Below are positions 14,575 through 20,683 of a stretch of 20,683 nt of DNA, piece by piece; position 1 is the stretch's first letter, and each line of letters begins with the position of its first letter. This DNA comes from Allobosea sp. Its GTDB lineage: Bacteria > Pseudomonadota > Alphaproteobacteria > Rhizobiales > Beijerinckiaceae. Made by a program: the position numbers and the translations under genes. The notes below the pieces were generated by a model. It was not told where the DNA came from, did no database searches, and saw only the letters and a program-made list of their open reading frames with translations. The stretch spans positions 1-20,683 of the forward strand of contig JAKFWE010000332.1 in the NCBI GenBank assembly GCA_021732895.1, given 5' to 3'.

Positions 14575-16464
14575 ATGCAGGATCGAGACGACAGCGCAGC
14601 CTATGACGTCATCGTCGTCGGCGGGGGCCATGCCGGGGCCGAGGCCGCGGCAGCCGCCGCGCGCGCCGGCGCGCGCACGGCGCTGATCACGCAGAAGCCG
14701 GAAAGCATCGGCGTGATGTCGTGCAACCCGGCGATCGGCGGACTCGGCAAAGGCCATCTCGTGCGGGAAGTGGATGCGCTCGACGGCCTGATGGGGCTGG
14801 CGGCAGACCGCGCCGGCATCCAGTTCCGCATGCTCAACCGCCGCAAGGGTCCCGCGGTGCGCGGCCCGCGCGCCCAGGCCGACCGTGCGCTGTATCGCCG
14901 CGCCGTTCAGGACCTGCTCGCCGAGCAGGCCGGGCTCGACATCATCGCGGGCGAGGTCTTCGATCTGGAGGTCGTGGACGGCCGGATCGGCGGCGTCGTC
15001 CTCGCCGATGGAAGACGATTCGCCTCCGGAACGGTCGTCTTGACGACCGGCACCTTCCTGCGCGGCCTGATCCATATCGGCGAAATACAGATTCCGGCCG
15101 GGCGCGCCGGCGAGGGACCCTCGCTCGGGCTGTCGGCCACGCTCGACCGGCACGGCTTTCCGCTCGGCCGGCTCAAGACGGGTACGCCGCCGCGTCTGGA
15201 CGGCCGCACGATCGACTGGGCCAGCCTCGAGATGCAGGCCGGCGACGATCCACCCGAGCCGTTCTCGGCCCTGACCGACAGGATAACGACACGGCAGATC
15301 GAATGCGGCGTCACGCGAACCACCCTGGCCACGCATGACCTGATCAGGGCGAACCTTCACCGCGCGCCGCTGTTCTCCGGGCAGATCGAGGGGCGCGGCC
15401 CGCGCTACTGCCCGTCGATCGAGGATAAGGTGGGCCGCTTCGGCGACCGCGACGGGCACCAGATATTCCTCGAGCCGGAGGGGCTCGACGATCCGTCCGT
15501 CTATCCGAACGGCATCTCGACATCACTGCCGGAGGACGTCCAGCTCGGGCTTCTGAAGACGATCCCGGGGCTCGGCCACGCCGCCATGCTGAAGCCGGGA
15601 TACGCGATCGAGTACGATTTCGTCGATCCGCGCGCCTTGCACAACACATTGGAAACACGCGCGATCCGCGGTCTTTTCCTGGCCGGTCAGATCAATGGGA
15701 CGACAGGGTATGAGGAGGCTGCGGCGCAGGGAATTCTCGCCGGGCTCAACGCCGCGCGCCGCGCCTCGGGTAGCGAGCCGGTCGTGCTGGCCCGAACCGA
15801 ATCCTATATCGGGGTCATGATCGACGACCTCGTCAGCCGGGGCGTTACGGAGCCGTATCGAATGTTTACCTCGCGAGCGGAGTTTCGGCTTTCGCTGCGT
15901 GTGGACAATGCCGATGAGCGGCTGACCGCCCTGGGCGCGACATGGGGCCTCGTCGGATCGCGGCGCAACCTGCATTTTCAGGCCCGAGCGGATGCCGTCG
16001 CCCGGCTGCGGGCTCGGCTTCAGGCGTTGCAGGTGACGCCTTCCGCCGCCGCGACGCTCGGGCTGAACCTCAATCGCGACGGCGTCAGGCGCAGCGTTTA
16101 TCAGTTGCTGTCCTATCCAGAGATCGACTTCGACCGGGTCGCCGCGATCTGGCCTGAGCTGGCCGGGTTTGCACCAGATGTCTCGGCTCGGGTCGCAGCG
16201 GATGCGACCTATGCGGTCTATCTCGACCGGCAGGCCGCCGAGATCGAAGCCTGCCGCCGGGACGAGAAGCTCCAGGTTCCGGACACGCTCGATTTCGGGG
16301 AAATTTCCGGTTTGTCCAACGAGTTGAAAGCGAAGCTCGAGACGCATCGTCCGGCCAATCTGGCTCAGGCTACGCGCATCGAGGGCATGACGCCGGCCGC
16401 CCTCGCGCTGCTGGCCGCCCATGCGCGCCGGGGCCGCAAGGCGTCGGCCACGGCCGCAAGCTGA
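14575..16464 (+). CDS. mnmG: tRNA uridine-5-carboxymethylaminomethyl modification enzyme MnmG (GidA)
   Basis: A 629-residue FAD protein with ATG 14575; a TTG at 14539 would add 12 residues and lie closer to parS. The dinucleotide-binding motif VVGGGHAGAEAA (14-25) is followed by the GidA signature SCNPAIGGLGKGHLVREVD (49-67, with Cys50). Further family blocks are KGPAVRGPRAQADR, GTFLRGLIHIGE, RYCPSIEDKVGRF with a second conserved Cys, and GQINGTTGYEEAAAQG. The C-terminal helical domain ends with the IEGMTPAALALL pattern. It partners MnmE at tRNA uridine 34. The 9-bp gap to rsmG indicates co-transcription in the classic gidA-gidB order. Confidence 0.98.
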   Translation: MQDRDDSAAYDVIVVGGGHAGAEAAAAAARAGARTALITQKPESIGVMSCNPAIGGLGKGHLVREVDALDGLMGLAADRAGIQFRMLNRRKGPAVRGPRAQADRALYRRAVQDLLAEQAGLDIIAGEVFDLEVVDGRIGGVVLADGRRFASGTVVLTTGTFLRGLIHIGEIQIPAGRAGEGPSLGLSATLDRHGFPLGRLKTGTPPRLDGRTIDWASLEMQAGDDPPEPFSALTDRITTRQIECGVTRTTLATHDLIRANLHRAPLFSGQIEGRGPRYCPSIEDKVGRFGDRDGHQIFLEPEGLDDPSVYPNGISTSLPEDVQLGLLKTIPGLGHAAMLKPGYAIEYDFVDPRALHNTLETRAIRGLFLAGQINGTTGYEEAAAQGILAGLNAARRASGSEPVVLARTESYIGVMIDDLVSRGVTEPYRMFTSRAEFRLSLRVDNADERLTALGATWGLVGSRRNLHFQARADAVARLRARLQALQVTPSAAATLGLNLNRDGVRRSVYQLLSYPEIDFDRVAAIWPELAGFAPDVSARVAADATYAVYLDRQAAEIEACRRDEKLQVPDTLDFGEISGLSNELKAKLETHRPANLAQATRIEGMTPAALALLAAHARRGRKASATAAS

Positions 16465-16473
16465 TTCGCGCCT

Positions 16474-17115
16474 GTGGACAAGAGCGATCGCGCCCGTGCT
16501 CTGGGGTTGACGCCTGTTTCACGTGAAACAGAGGAAAGGCTCGGCCTTCTGGTGCAGGAGCTGATCCGCTGGCAGCAGGCGAAGAATCTGGTTTCGGCCG
16601 CGACCCTGTCGGAGATCTGGACCCGGCACGTCGCCGATTCACTGCAGCTTCGCATGCTCGCGCCGGAGCGGTCCCGCTGGCTCGATCTCGGGTCGGGCGG
16701 AGGCTTTCCGGGCCTGGTGATTGGTATATGCCTCGGCGAGCGCGGTAAGGGGCATATCGACCTTGTCGAGAGCAATGCGCGCAAATGCGCCTTCCTGCGC
16801 CACGCCGCGCGGATCACCGGAGCGCCCGTGACGGTTCATGCGGCGCGGATCGAGGATGTCATCGACGATTTCGCCGGGCTGAGCGAGGTGGTGACGGCCC
16901 GTGCATTGGCGCCATTGCCGCAGCTTCTGGACTGGTGCAACAAGCTGTTGAGAACAGGAGCGCTGGGACTGTTTCCCAAGGGACAATATCTAGATGCCGA
17001 ATTGACCAACGCCTCTAAATATTGGAAGATTCAGGCCTCAACGGTTGCCTCCGTGACAGATCCGGCAGCGCGCATCCTGATCGTGCGCGAGGCCGAGAAG
17101 CGGGCTGATTCATGA
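16474..17115 (+). CDS. rsmG: 16S rRNA (guanine527-N7)-methyltransferase RsmG (GidB)
   Basis: A 213-residue protein with GTG start 16474, no strong ribosome-binding site, 9 bases after mnmG. The N-terminal VSRETEERLGLLVQELIRWQ is encoded across a perfect parS site. NLVSAATLSEIWTRHVADSLQL leads to the SAM-binding motif LDLGSGGGFPGL (70-81). HIDLVESNARKCAFLR is the next strand and helix, and VTARALAPLPQLLDW and LFPKGQ follow. The enzyme methylates N7 of G527 in 16S rRNA; loss gives streptomycin resistance in E. coli and other bacteria. Its TGA overlaps the parA ATG (ATGA), so translation is probably coupled. Confidence 0.97.
   Translation: MDKSDRARALGLTPVSRETEERLGLLVQELIRWQQAKNLVSAATLSEIWTRHVADSLQLRMLAPERSRWLDLGSGGGFPGLVIGICLGERGKGHIDLVESNARKCAFLRHAARITGAPVTVHAARIEDVIDDFAGLSEVVTARALAPLPQLLDWCNKLLRTGALGLFPKGQYLDAELTNASKYWKIQASTVASVTDPAARILIVREAEKRADS
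16515..16530. promoter_or_regulatory. Perfect parS site inside rsmG
   Basis: TGTTTCACGTGAAACA, 16 of 16 bases of the parS consensus and a perfect palindrome. In the rsmG frame the core encodes VSRET. It lies about 600 bp upstream of parA and is probably the strongest ParB nucleation site in the window. Confidence 0.97.
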
Positions 17116-17942
17116 ACGATTCCACTCCTATCGTCATTGCCAGGCGGCCGCGGGTGCTCGCGCTCGCCAATCAGAAGGGCGGCGTCGGCAAAACCACGAC
17201 CGCGATCAACCTCGGCACGGCGCTCGCCGCTATCGGCGAGAAGGTGCTGATCGTCGATCTCGACCCCCAGGGAAACGCCTCGACCGGGCTGGGAGTGGAC
17301 CGGAAGAGCCGGCGCTCCTCGACCTATGACGTGCTGTGCGGCGATATCGGGCTCGGCCAGGCCCTGCAGGCGACGGCGGTCCCCGGCCTGTTCCTGGCGC
17401 CGTCGACGCTCGACCTGCTCGGGGTCGAGCTGGAGATCGCCGGGGCCAAGGACCGGGCGCATCGGCTGAAGAAGGCGATCGACGAGCTGGCGGACGACCA
17501 GCGCTGCGCCGACCTGACCTATATCCTGATCGACTGCCCGCCCTCGCTCAGCCTGATCACGATCAACGCGATGACGGCGTCGGACGCCGTTCTGGTGCCG
17601 TTGCAATGCGAGTTTTTCGCGCTGGAGGGTCTGAGCCAGCTTCTCAAGACGGTCGAGCAGGTGCGCAGCGGGCTCAACCCGCGGCTGGCCATTCAGGGCG
17701 TCGTGCTGACCATGTACGATCCGCGCAACAATCTCTCGGGCCAGGTCATGGCGGATGTGCGCGATTTCCTCGGCGACAAGGTCTACGACACCGTGATCCC
17801 GCGCAATGTCCGGGTTTCCGAGGCGCCGTCCTACGGCAAGCCCGCTCTGCTCTACGATCTGCGCTGTTCGGGGTCTCAGGCCTATCTCAGGCTGGCCTCG
17901 GAGGTAATCAAGCGCGAGCGCGCCCTGCGTGCGGCCGCGTGA
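17112..17942 (+). CDS. parA: Chromosome-partitioning ATPase ParA (Soj)
   Basis: A 276-residue protein starting ATG 17112 within the rsmG stop overlap. The deviant Walker A KGGVGKTTT lies at 22-30, VLIVDLDPQGNAS forms Walker A', and ILIDCPPSLSLITINAM is Walker B. Later family blocks are VPLQCEFFALEGLSQLL and VIPRNVRVSEAPSYGKP. It has no N-terminal helix-turn-helix, so it is the small chromosomal (Soj) type and not the large plasmid type. ParA dimers bind DNA with ATP, and hydrolysis triggered by ParB moves the parS-ParB complex towards the pole. It is followed 33 bp later by parB, and has three parS sites in the same window. Confidence 0.98.
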   Translation: MNDSTPIVIARRPRVLALANQKGGVGKTTTAINLGTALAAIGEKVLIVDLDPQGNASTGLGVDRKSRRSSTYDVLCGDIGLGQALQATAVPGLFLAPSTLDLLGVELEIAGAKDRAHRLKKAIDELADDQRCADLTYILIDCPPSLSLITINAMTASDAVLVPLQCEFFALEGLSQLLKTVEQVRSGLNPRLAIQGVVLTMYDPRNNLSGQVMADVRDFLGDKVYDTVIPRNVRVSEAPSYGKPALLYDLRCSGSQAYLRLASEVIKRERALRAAA

Positions 17943-17975
17943 CGGTGTTTTTGTAGAAGGTTCAAGAGGTTGGTG

Positions 17976-18854
17976 ATGGCCGAAGAACAAGGGCGGTCGC
18001 GCCTGGGCAGAGGGCTCGCCGCGCTGATCGGCGACGTCGGAGACGAGATCGGCGCGCTGGAGCGTTCGCGCGGGCAGCGCAAGGTGCCGGTCGAGTTCCT
18101 GCGCCCGAGCGCGCGCAATCCCCGCCGGAACTTCGCCGAGGACGAGCTCGAGGAGCTGGCGGCTTCCGTCAGGGAGCGCGGGATCCTGCAGCCGATCATC
18201 GTGCGCTCGCTCGCGGGGATGGCCGACGCCTACGAGATCATCGCCGGCGAGCGGCGGTGGCGGGCGGCGCAGCGCGCCGGATTGCACGATGTTCCGGTGC
18301 TGCTGGTCGAGGCGGATGACCGTGAGGCGCTCGAGATCGCGATCGTCGAGAACGTCCAGCGCGCCGATCTGAACGCGATCGAGGAGGCTGCCGGCTACGA
18401 GCGGCTGATCGCGGAGTTCAGCTACACGCAGAACGACCTGGCGCGCGTCATCGGCAAGAGCCGCAGCCATGTCGCCAATACGCTGCGGCTGTCACGGCTG
18501 CCCGAGCCGGTGCGGCGCATGGTCAGCGAGGGCTCCGTCTCCGCAGGTCATGCGCGCGCGCTGTTGTCGGTTTCGGAGCCGGAACGGATGGCGCGACGGA
18601 TCGTCGAGGAAGGCCTCAGCGTTCGTGATATCGAGCGCGTCGTGCAGGACGAGGCGCGTGGCGAGACCAAGAGCGCATCAGGCAAGCCGAAGCCGGAGAA
18701 GGACCCCGACACGCGCGCAGTCGAGAAGGCGCTGGAGGAGGTTCTCGGCCTGTCCGTCGCCATCCGACACCGCGCCAGCGGCGGCGGCGAGATGGTGATC
18801 GGCTACAAGACGCTCGAGCAACTCGAGGCGTTGTGCCGGCGGCTGCGGGCCTGA
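17976..18854 (+). CDS. parB: Chromosome-partitioning protein ParB (Spo0J), CTPase
   Basis: A 292-residue protein. ATG 17976 is chosen for the AGAGG site 6 bases before it; in-frame TTG 17970 and GTG 17973 are alternatives. The N-terminus has the ParA-activating RLGRGLAALIGD (9-20). The N-terminal CTP-binding domain has PVEFLRPSARNPRRNF, the C-motif GERRWRA (91-97) and the P-motif ENVQR (125-129). The helix-turn-helix (about 150-172: TQNDLARVIGKSRSHVANTL) reads parS, and the C-terminal segment is a dimerisation domain with a charged linker before it (KSASGKPKPEKDPDTR). ParB loads at parS and slides as a CTP clamp. The last gene of the mnmE-mnmG-rsmG-parA-parB series; it converges on holA with a 9-bp gap. 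Confidence 0.98.
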   Translation: MAEEQGRSRLGRGLAALIGDVGDEIGALERSRGQRKVPVEFLRPSARNPRRNFAEDELEELAASVRERGILQPIIVRSLAGMADAYEIIAGERRWRAAQRAGLHDVPVLLVEADDREALEIAIVENVQRADLNAIEEAAGYERLIAEFSYTQNDLARVIGKSRSHVANTLRLSRLPEPVRRMVSEGSVSAGHARALLSVSEPERMARRIVEEGLSVRDIERVVQDEARGETKSASGKPKPEKDPDTRAVEKALEEVLGLSVAIRHRASGGGEMVIGYKTLEQLEALCRRLRA

Positions 18855-18863
18855 CGGGCTGAT

Positions 18864-19895
18864 TCAGCCGCCCCTTGGACCCGAGGAGACCTGCCGGGCC
18901 AGCGTCCAGAGCGTGCGCGCCGCCAGCGCCTCCGCGAGACCGGGCTCGCGCCGCACCGAGAGGATCGCGGCGCCGAGCGCGGCGACGGCTTCCGACAGTT
19001 TCGGAGCGGGCCAGACGCGCAAGGCCTGCTCCGCGGCCTTCAGCCGGGGAAAGGGCAGGCGCATCGCGGCGGCGGCGTCCCGCGCGCTGCGGCCGGCGTC
19101 GAGGCTCATCCGCGCCTTCAGCAGAGCGAGAGCGTGTCGCAGCACGGCGCCGAGCATGACGCCGGCGTCGAGACCCTCGCCCACGAGCCGCGACAGCGCC
19201 AGATCGAGTCCGTCGAGCCGGCCGGCGAAAACCGCGTCGATCAGCGCCGCCTGCTCGCGCTGGGCCGTGTCGCCGATGATCGCCTCGACATCGGCGTCGG
19301 TGACCACGGCTTCGGCGCCGACATAAAGCAGCAGTTTCTCGATCTCGCGTCGCGAGGCCTGCCGATCGCCCCCGAGCAGGCCGATCAGCCGCTCGCGCGC
19401 GTCGGGCTCGATACGCTTGCCGGCGCCCTTGACCATGTCGTCGACGATGCTCCCGACATCGGCCGCATTGTCGGAGTAGCAGGGCACGGCGAGCGCCGAG
19501 CGGGCCCGCTCGCAGGCGAGGCGAAGCGGATTCGAGCCCTTCAGGTCTCCGGCCTCGATGATCACGATCGCGTCCCGCGACGGCGTCGCCAGCAAAGGCT
19601 CGACCGCGGCGACCAGAGGTTTGGCGCTGGGCGAGACGCGAATCGCCCTGCGGCCGCCGAAAAGGCCGATCGTGTTGGCCTCGTCGAGGAGCTTCAGCGG
19701 GTCGGCGGCGACATCGTCGCCGGACATCCGGACGAGCTGGAAGCCGTCCTGCGGATCATCGACGCTGAGGCGCGCCAACGTCCCGGCGCGTTCGGAGACA
19801 AGCCCGGCGTCGGGGCCGTAGAGCAGCACCAGCCGCCAGGCCGGGTCCAGCCCGGCCAGCGCGCGCTCGGCCTGGTGAGCCTTGACGGCGACCAT
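18864..19895 (-). CDS. holA: DNA polymerase III delta subunit
   Basis: A 343-residue protein from ATG 19895 with the layout of the delta clamp-loader subunit. An N-terminal nucleotide-binding-like fold lacks a P-loop, as expected for delta: WRLVLLYGPDAGLVSERAG, then DGFQLVRMSGDDVAADPLKLLDEANT, IGLFGGRRAIRV and AIVIIEAGDLKGSNPLRLACE. LLGGDRQASRREIEKLLLYVG is the typical mid-domain helix, and a C-terminal collar domain (about 210-343) is helical. Delta opens the beta clamp within the clamp loader. It is the last gene of the leuS-lptE-holA operon, 13 bp after lptE, an order conserved in many proteobacteria. Confidence 0.93.
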   Translation of the reverse strand: MVAVKAHQAERALAGLDPAWRLVLLYGPDAGLVSERAGTLARLSVDDPQDGFQLVRMSGDDVAADPLKLLDEANTIGLFGGRRAIRVSPSAKPLVAAVEPLLATPSRDAIVIIEAGDLKGSNPLRLACERARSALAVPCYSDNAADVGSIVDDMVKGAGKRIEPDARERLIGLLGGDRQASRREIEKLLLYVGAEAVVTDADVEAIIGDTAQREQAALIDAVFAGRLDGLDLALSRLVGEGLDAGVMLGAVLRHALALLKARMSLDAGRSARDAAAAMRLPFPRLKAAEQALRVWPAPKLSEAVAALGAAILSVRREPGLAEALAARTLWTLARQVSSGPRGG

Positions 19896-19908
19896 GCGAC
19901 CGGCGGCT

Positions 19909-20508
19909 TCAGGCCACGAGGTCGGCGGAAATACGCCCGCGTATCAGCGTCGCCAGCGTCTTGGCGGCGCGGATCTGCGCGTCGCGGGCGGCCCGGACCG
20001 TGGCGAAGCGCTGGGTCGAGCGCTCATAGGGCGCGCGCGCCGCATTGATGCCCTGGGAGACGATCTCGCCCGAGCCGATCCGGGCGAGCTTCCAGTCGGC
20101 GGTGGCGACGAGAACCGCTGAATCGGCGCGGCCATCCAGCGAATCGACGGAGACGAACTCCAGCGACTCCGTCACCGACGCCGTCAGCGTCAGACGCTTC
20201 GCGCCCGCCGGCGCACCGCCGCCATCGAGCTCGAAGACGAGCTCGTTGCGCAGGTGATGGCCGACCAGCCCCTTGATCTCGGGCACGTCGATATCCCGGA
20301 GCGCGGTCCTGACGCTGCCGCCGACCGTGCTGGCGGTGCCCTCGGCATAGAGCGGGCGCAGGCAGCCGCCGGCAAGCGAGGCCGCGCCCAGCGCCAGCTC
20401 CAGGACGGCGCGGCGCGAGGGTGGCGCCGCAGGCTGGCCCGCCGAGGTTCCGCTCGCCGAAGTTTCGCTCGCCGAAGTTTCGCGCGCCAAGGGTTCAGAC
20501 GACGACAT
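19909..20508 (-). CDS. lptE: LPS-assembly lipoprotein LptE
   Basis: A 199-residue protein that overlaps the leuS stop by 14 bp. The N-terminus is unusual: about 30 residues of Ser/Thr/Ala/Glu built from a 15-bp tandem repeat, then SRRAVLELALGAASLAGGC, a signal sequence with lipobox LAGGC (Cys49) preceded by a twin-arginine-like SRR. The mature part begins LRPLYAEG, matching the CxxPLY start of alphaproteobacterial LptE, followed by IDVPEIKGLVGHHLRNELVF and TASVTESLEFV. LptE plugs the outer-membrane LptD barrel that inserts lipopolysaccharide. Identification rests on lipobox, motif and the leuS-lptE-holA order. No downstream in-frame ATG or GTG precedes the hydrophobic stretch, so the extension appears to be translated. 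Confidence 0.9.
   Translation of the reverse strand: MSSSEPLARETSASETSASGTSAGQPAAPPSRRAVLELALGAASLAGGCLRPLYAEGTASTVGGSVRTALRDIDVPEIKGLVGHHLRNELVFELDGGGAPAGAKRLTLTASVTESLEFVSVDSLDGRADSAVLVATADWKLARIGSGEIVSQGINAARAPYERSTQRFATVRAARDAQIRAAKTLATLIRGRISADLVA
20441..20485. repeat. 15-bp tandem repeat, three copies, at the 5' end of lptE
   Basis: Units GCCGAGGTTCCGCTC (20441-20455), GCCGAAGTTTCGCTC (20456-20470) and GCCGAAGTTTCGCGC (20471-20485) follow head to tail. The next bases (GCCAAGGGTTC) look like a degraded fourth unit. Because the unit is five codons the frame is kept, giving repeated ETSAS peptides before the lipoprotein signal sequence. Confidence 0.9.
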
Positions 20509-20683
20509 TCACGATTCTCCCCGGAACGACGATGATCTTGCGGATAGGCCTGGTCTCGAGCCCCCTGATGACGGCGTCCGACGCGCGCACGATCGCCTCG
20601 ACGGCGACGGTATCCGCATAGGCCGGCACCGTCACCTCGGCGCGCTTCCTGCCGTTGATCTGCACCGGCAGCACGATGCTCTC
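20495..20683 (-). CDS. leuS: Leucyl-tRNA synthetase, C-terminal fragment
   Basis: Only the last 62 residues and the TGA (20497-20495) lie in the window; the rest is beyond the right edge. The visible part is the LeuRS C-terminal domain: IVLPVQINGRKRAEVTVPAY, then VRASDAVIRGL and the terminal RKIIVVPGRIVNVVV, which is the family's KxIxVPxRIVNIVV ending. The enzyme charges tRNA-Leu. The 3' end overlaps lptE by 14 bp, a coupling expected in the leuS-lptE-holA operon. Confidence 0.95.
   Translation of the reverse strand, partial: ESIVLPVQINGRKRAEVTVPAYADTVAVEAIVRASDAVIRGLETRPIRKIIVVPGRIVNVVV

Noticed and set aside
1..20683. Search for a mobile element, toxin-antitoxin, CRISPR or defence system
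   Set aside because: All intervals are filled by conserved core genes in a familiar order; no transposase, integrase, array or unusual composition was seen.

Overview
This is a GC-rich stretch of alphaproteobacterial chromosome, most likely from the order Hyphomicrobiales (Rhizobiales). A Bosea/Methylobacterium-like lineage is my guess, not a demonstration. Almost every gene is a recognisable housekeeping gene. The order ppsR-maf-aroE-coaE-dnaQ on one side and hemE-hemJ-rho ... mnmE-mnmG-rsmG-parA-parB on the other is the gene neighbourhood of the Caulobacter-type chromosomal replication origin. I see no prophage, insertion sequence, CRISPR array, tRNA, rRNA or accessory island.

Layout, left to right. 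At 1-2353 (minus strand) a tightly coupled cluster runs TimA/Tim44-like protein, MltA lytic transglycosylase and a truncated Smr-domain protein. The outer 41 bases form a perfect 18-bp inverted repeat. At 2616-4061 (plus) are secB, with a probable intrinsic terminator, and a TerC-family membrane protein. At 4034-7702 (minus) is the compact operon ppsR-maf-aroE-coaE-dnaQ, transcribed away from the putative origin. At 7703-8171 lies the longest gene-free interval. It carries a near-perfect parS, a perfect CtrA box, DnaA-box-like 9-mers, a strongly AT-rich segment and five GANTC methylation motifs, so I read it as the replication origin. At 8172-11130 (plus) are hemE, hemJ and rho. At 11145-13142 (minus) is a DUF255 thioredoxin-domain protein. 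At 13178-18854 (plus) are mnmE, mnmG, rsmG, parA and parB, with a parS between mnmE and mnmG and a perfect 16/16 parS inside rsmG. At 18864-20683 (minus) are the 3' end of leuS, then lptE and holA.

The region combines chromosome initiation and segregation (origin, parS, ParA, ParB), replisome parts (epsilon and delta subunits of DNA polymerase III), tRNA and rRNA modification (MnmE/MnmG, RsmG), haem synthesis (HemE, HemJ), central and cell-envelope functions (AroE, CoaE, PpsR, SecB, MltA, LptE) and transcription termination (Rho). The most interesting content is regulatory: the origin interval, where a ParB site and a GANTC methylation site share bases, and the parS embedded in a reading frame. 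All calls come from reading motifs by eye. No database search was run.
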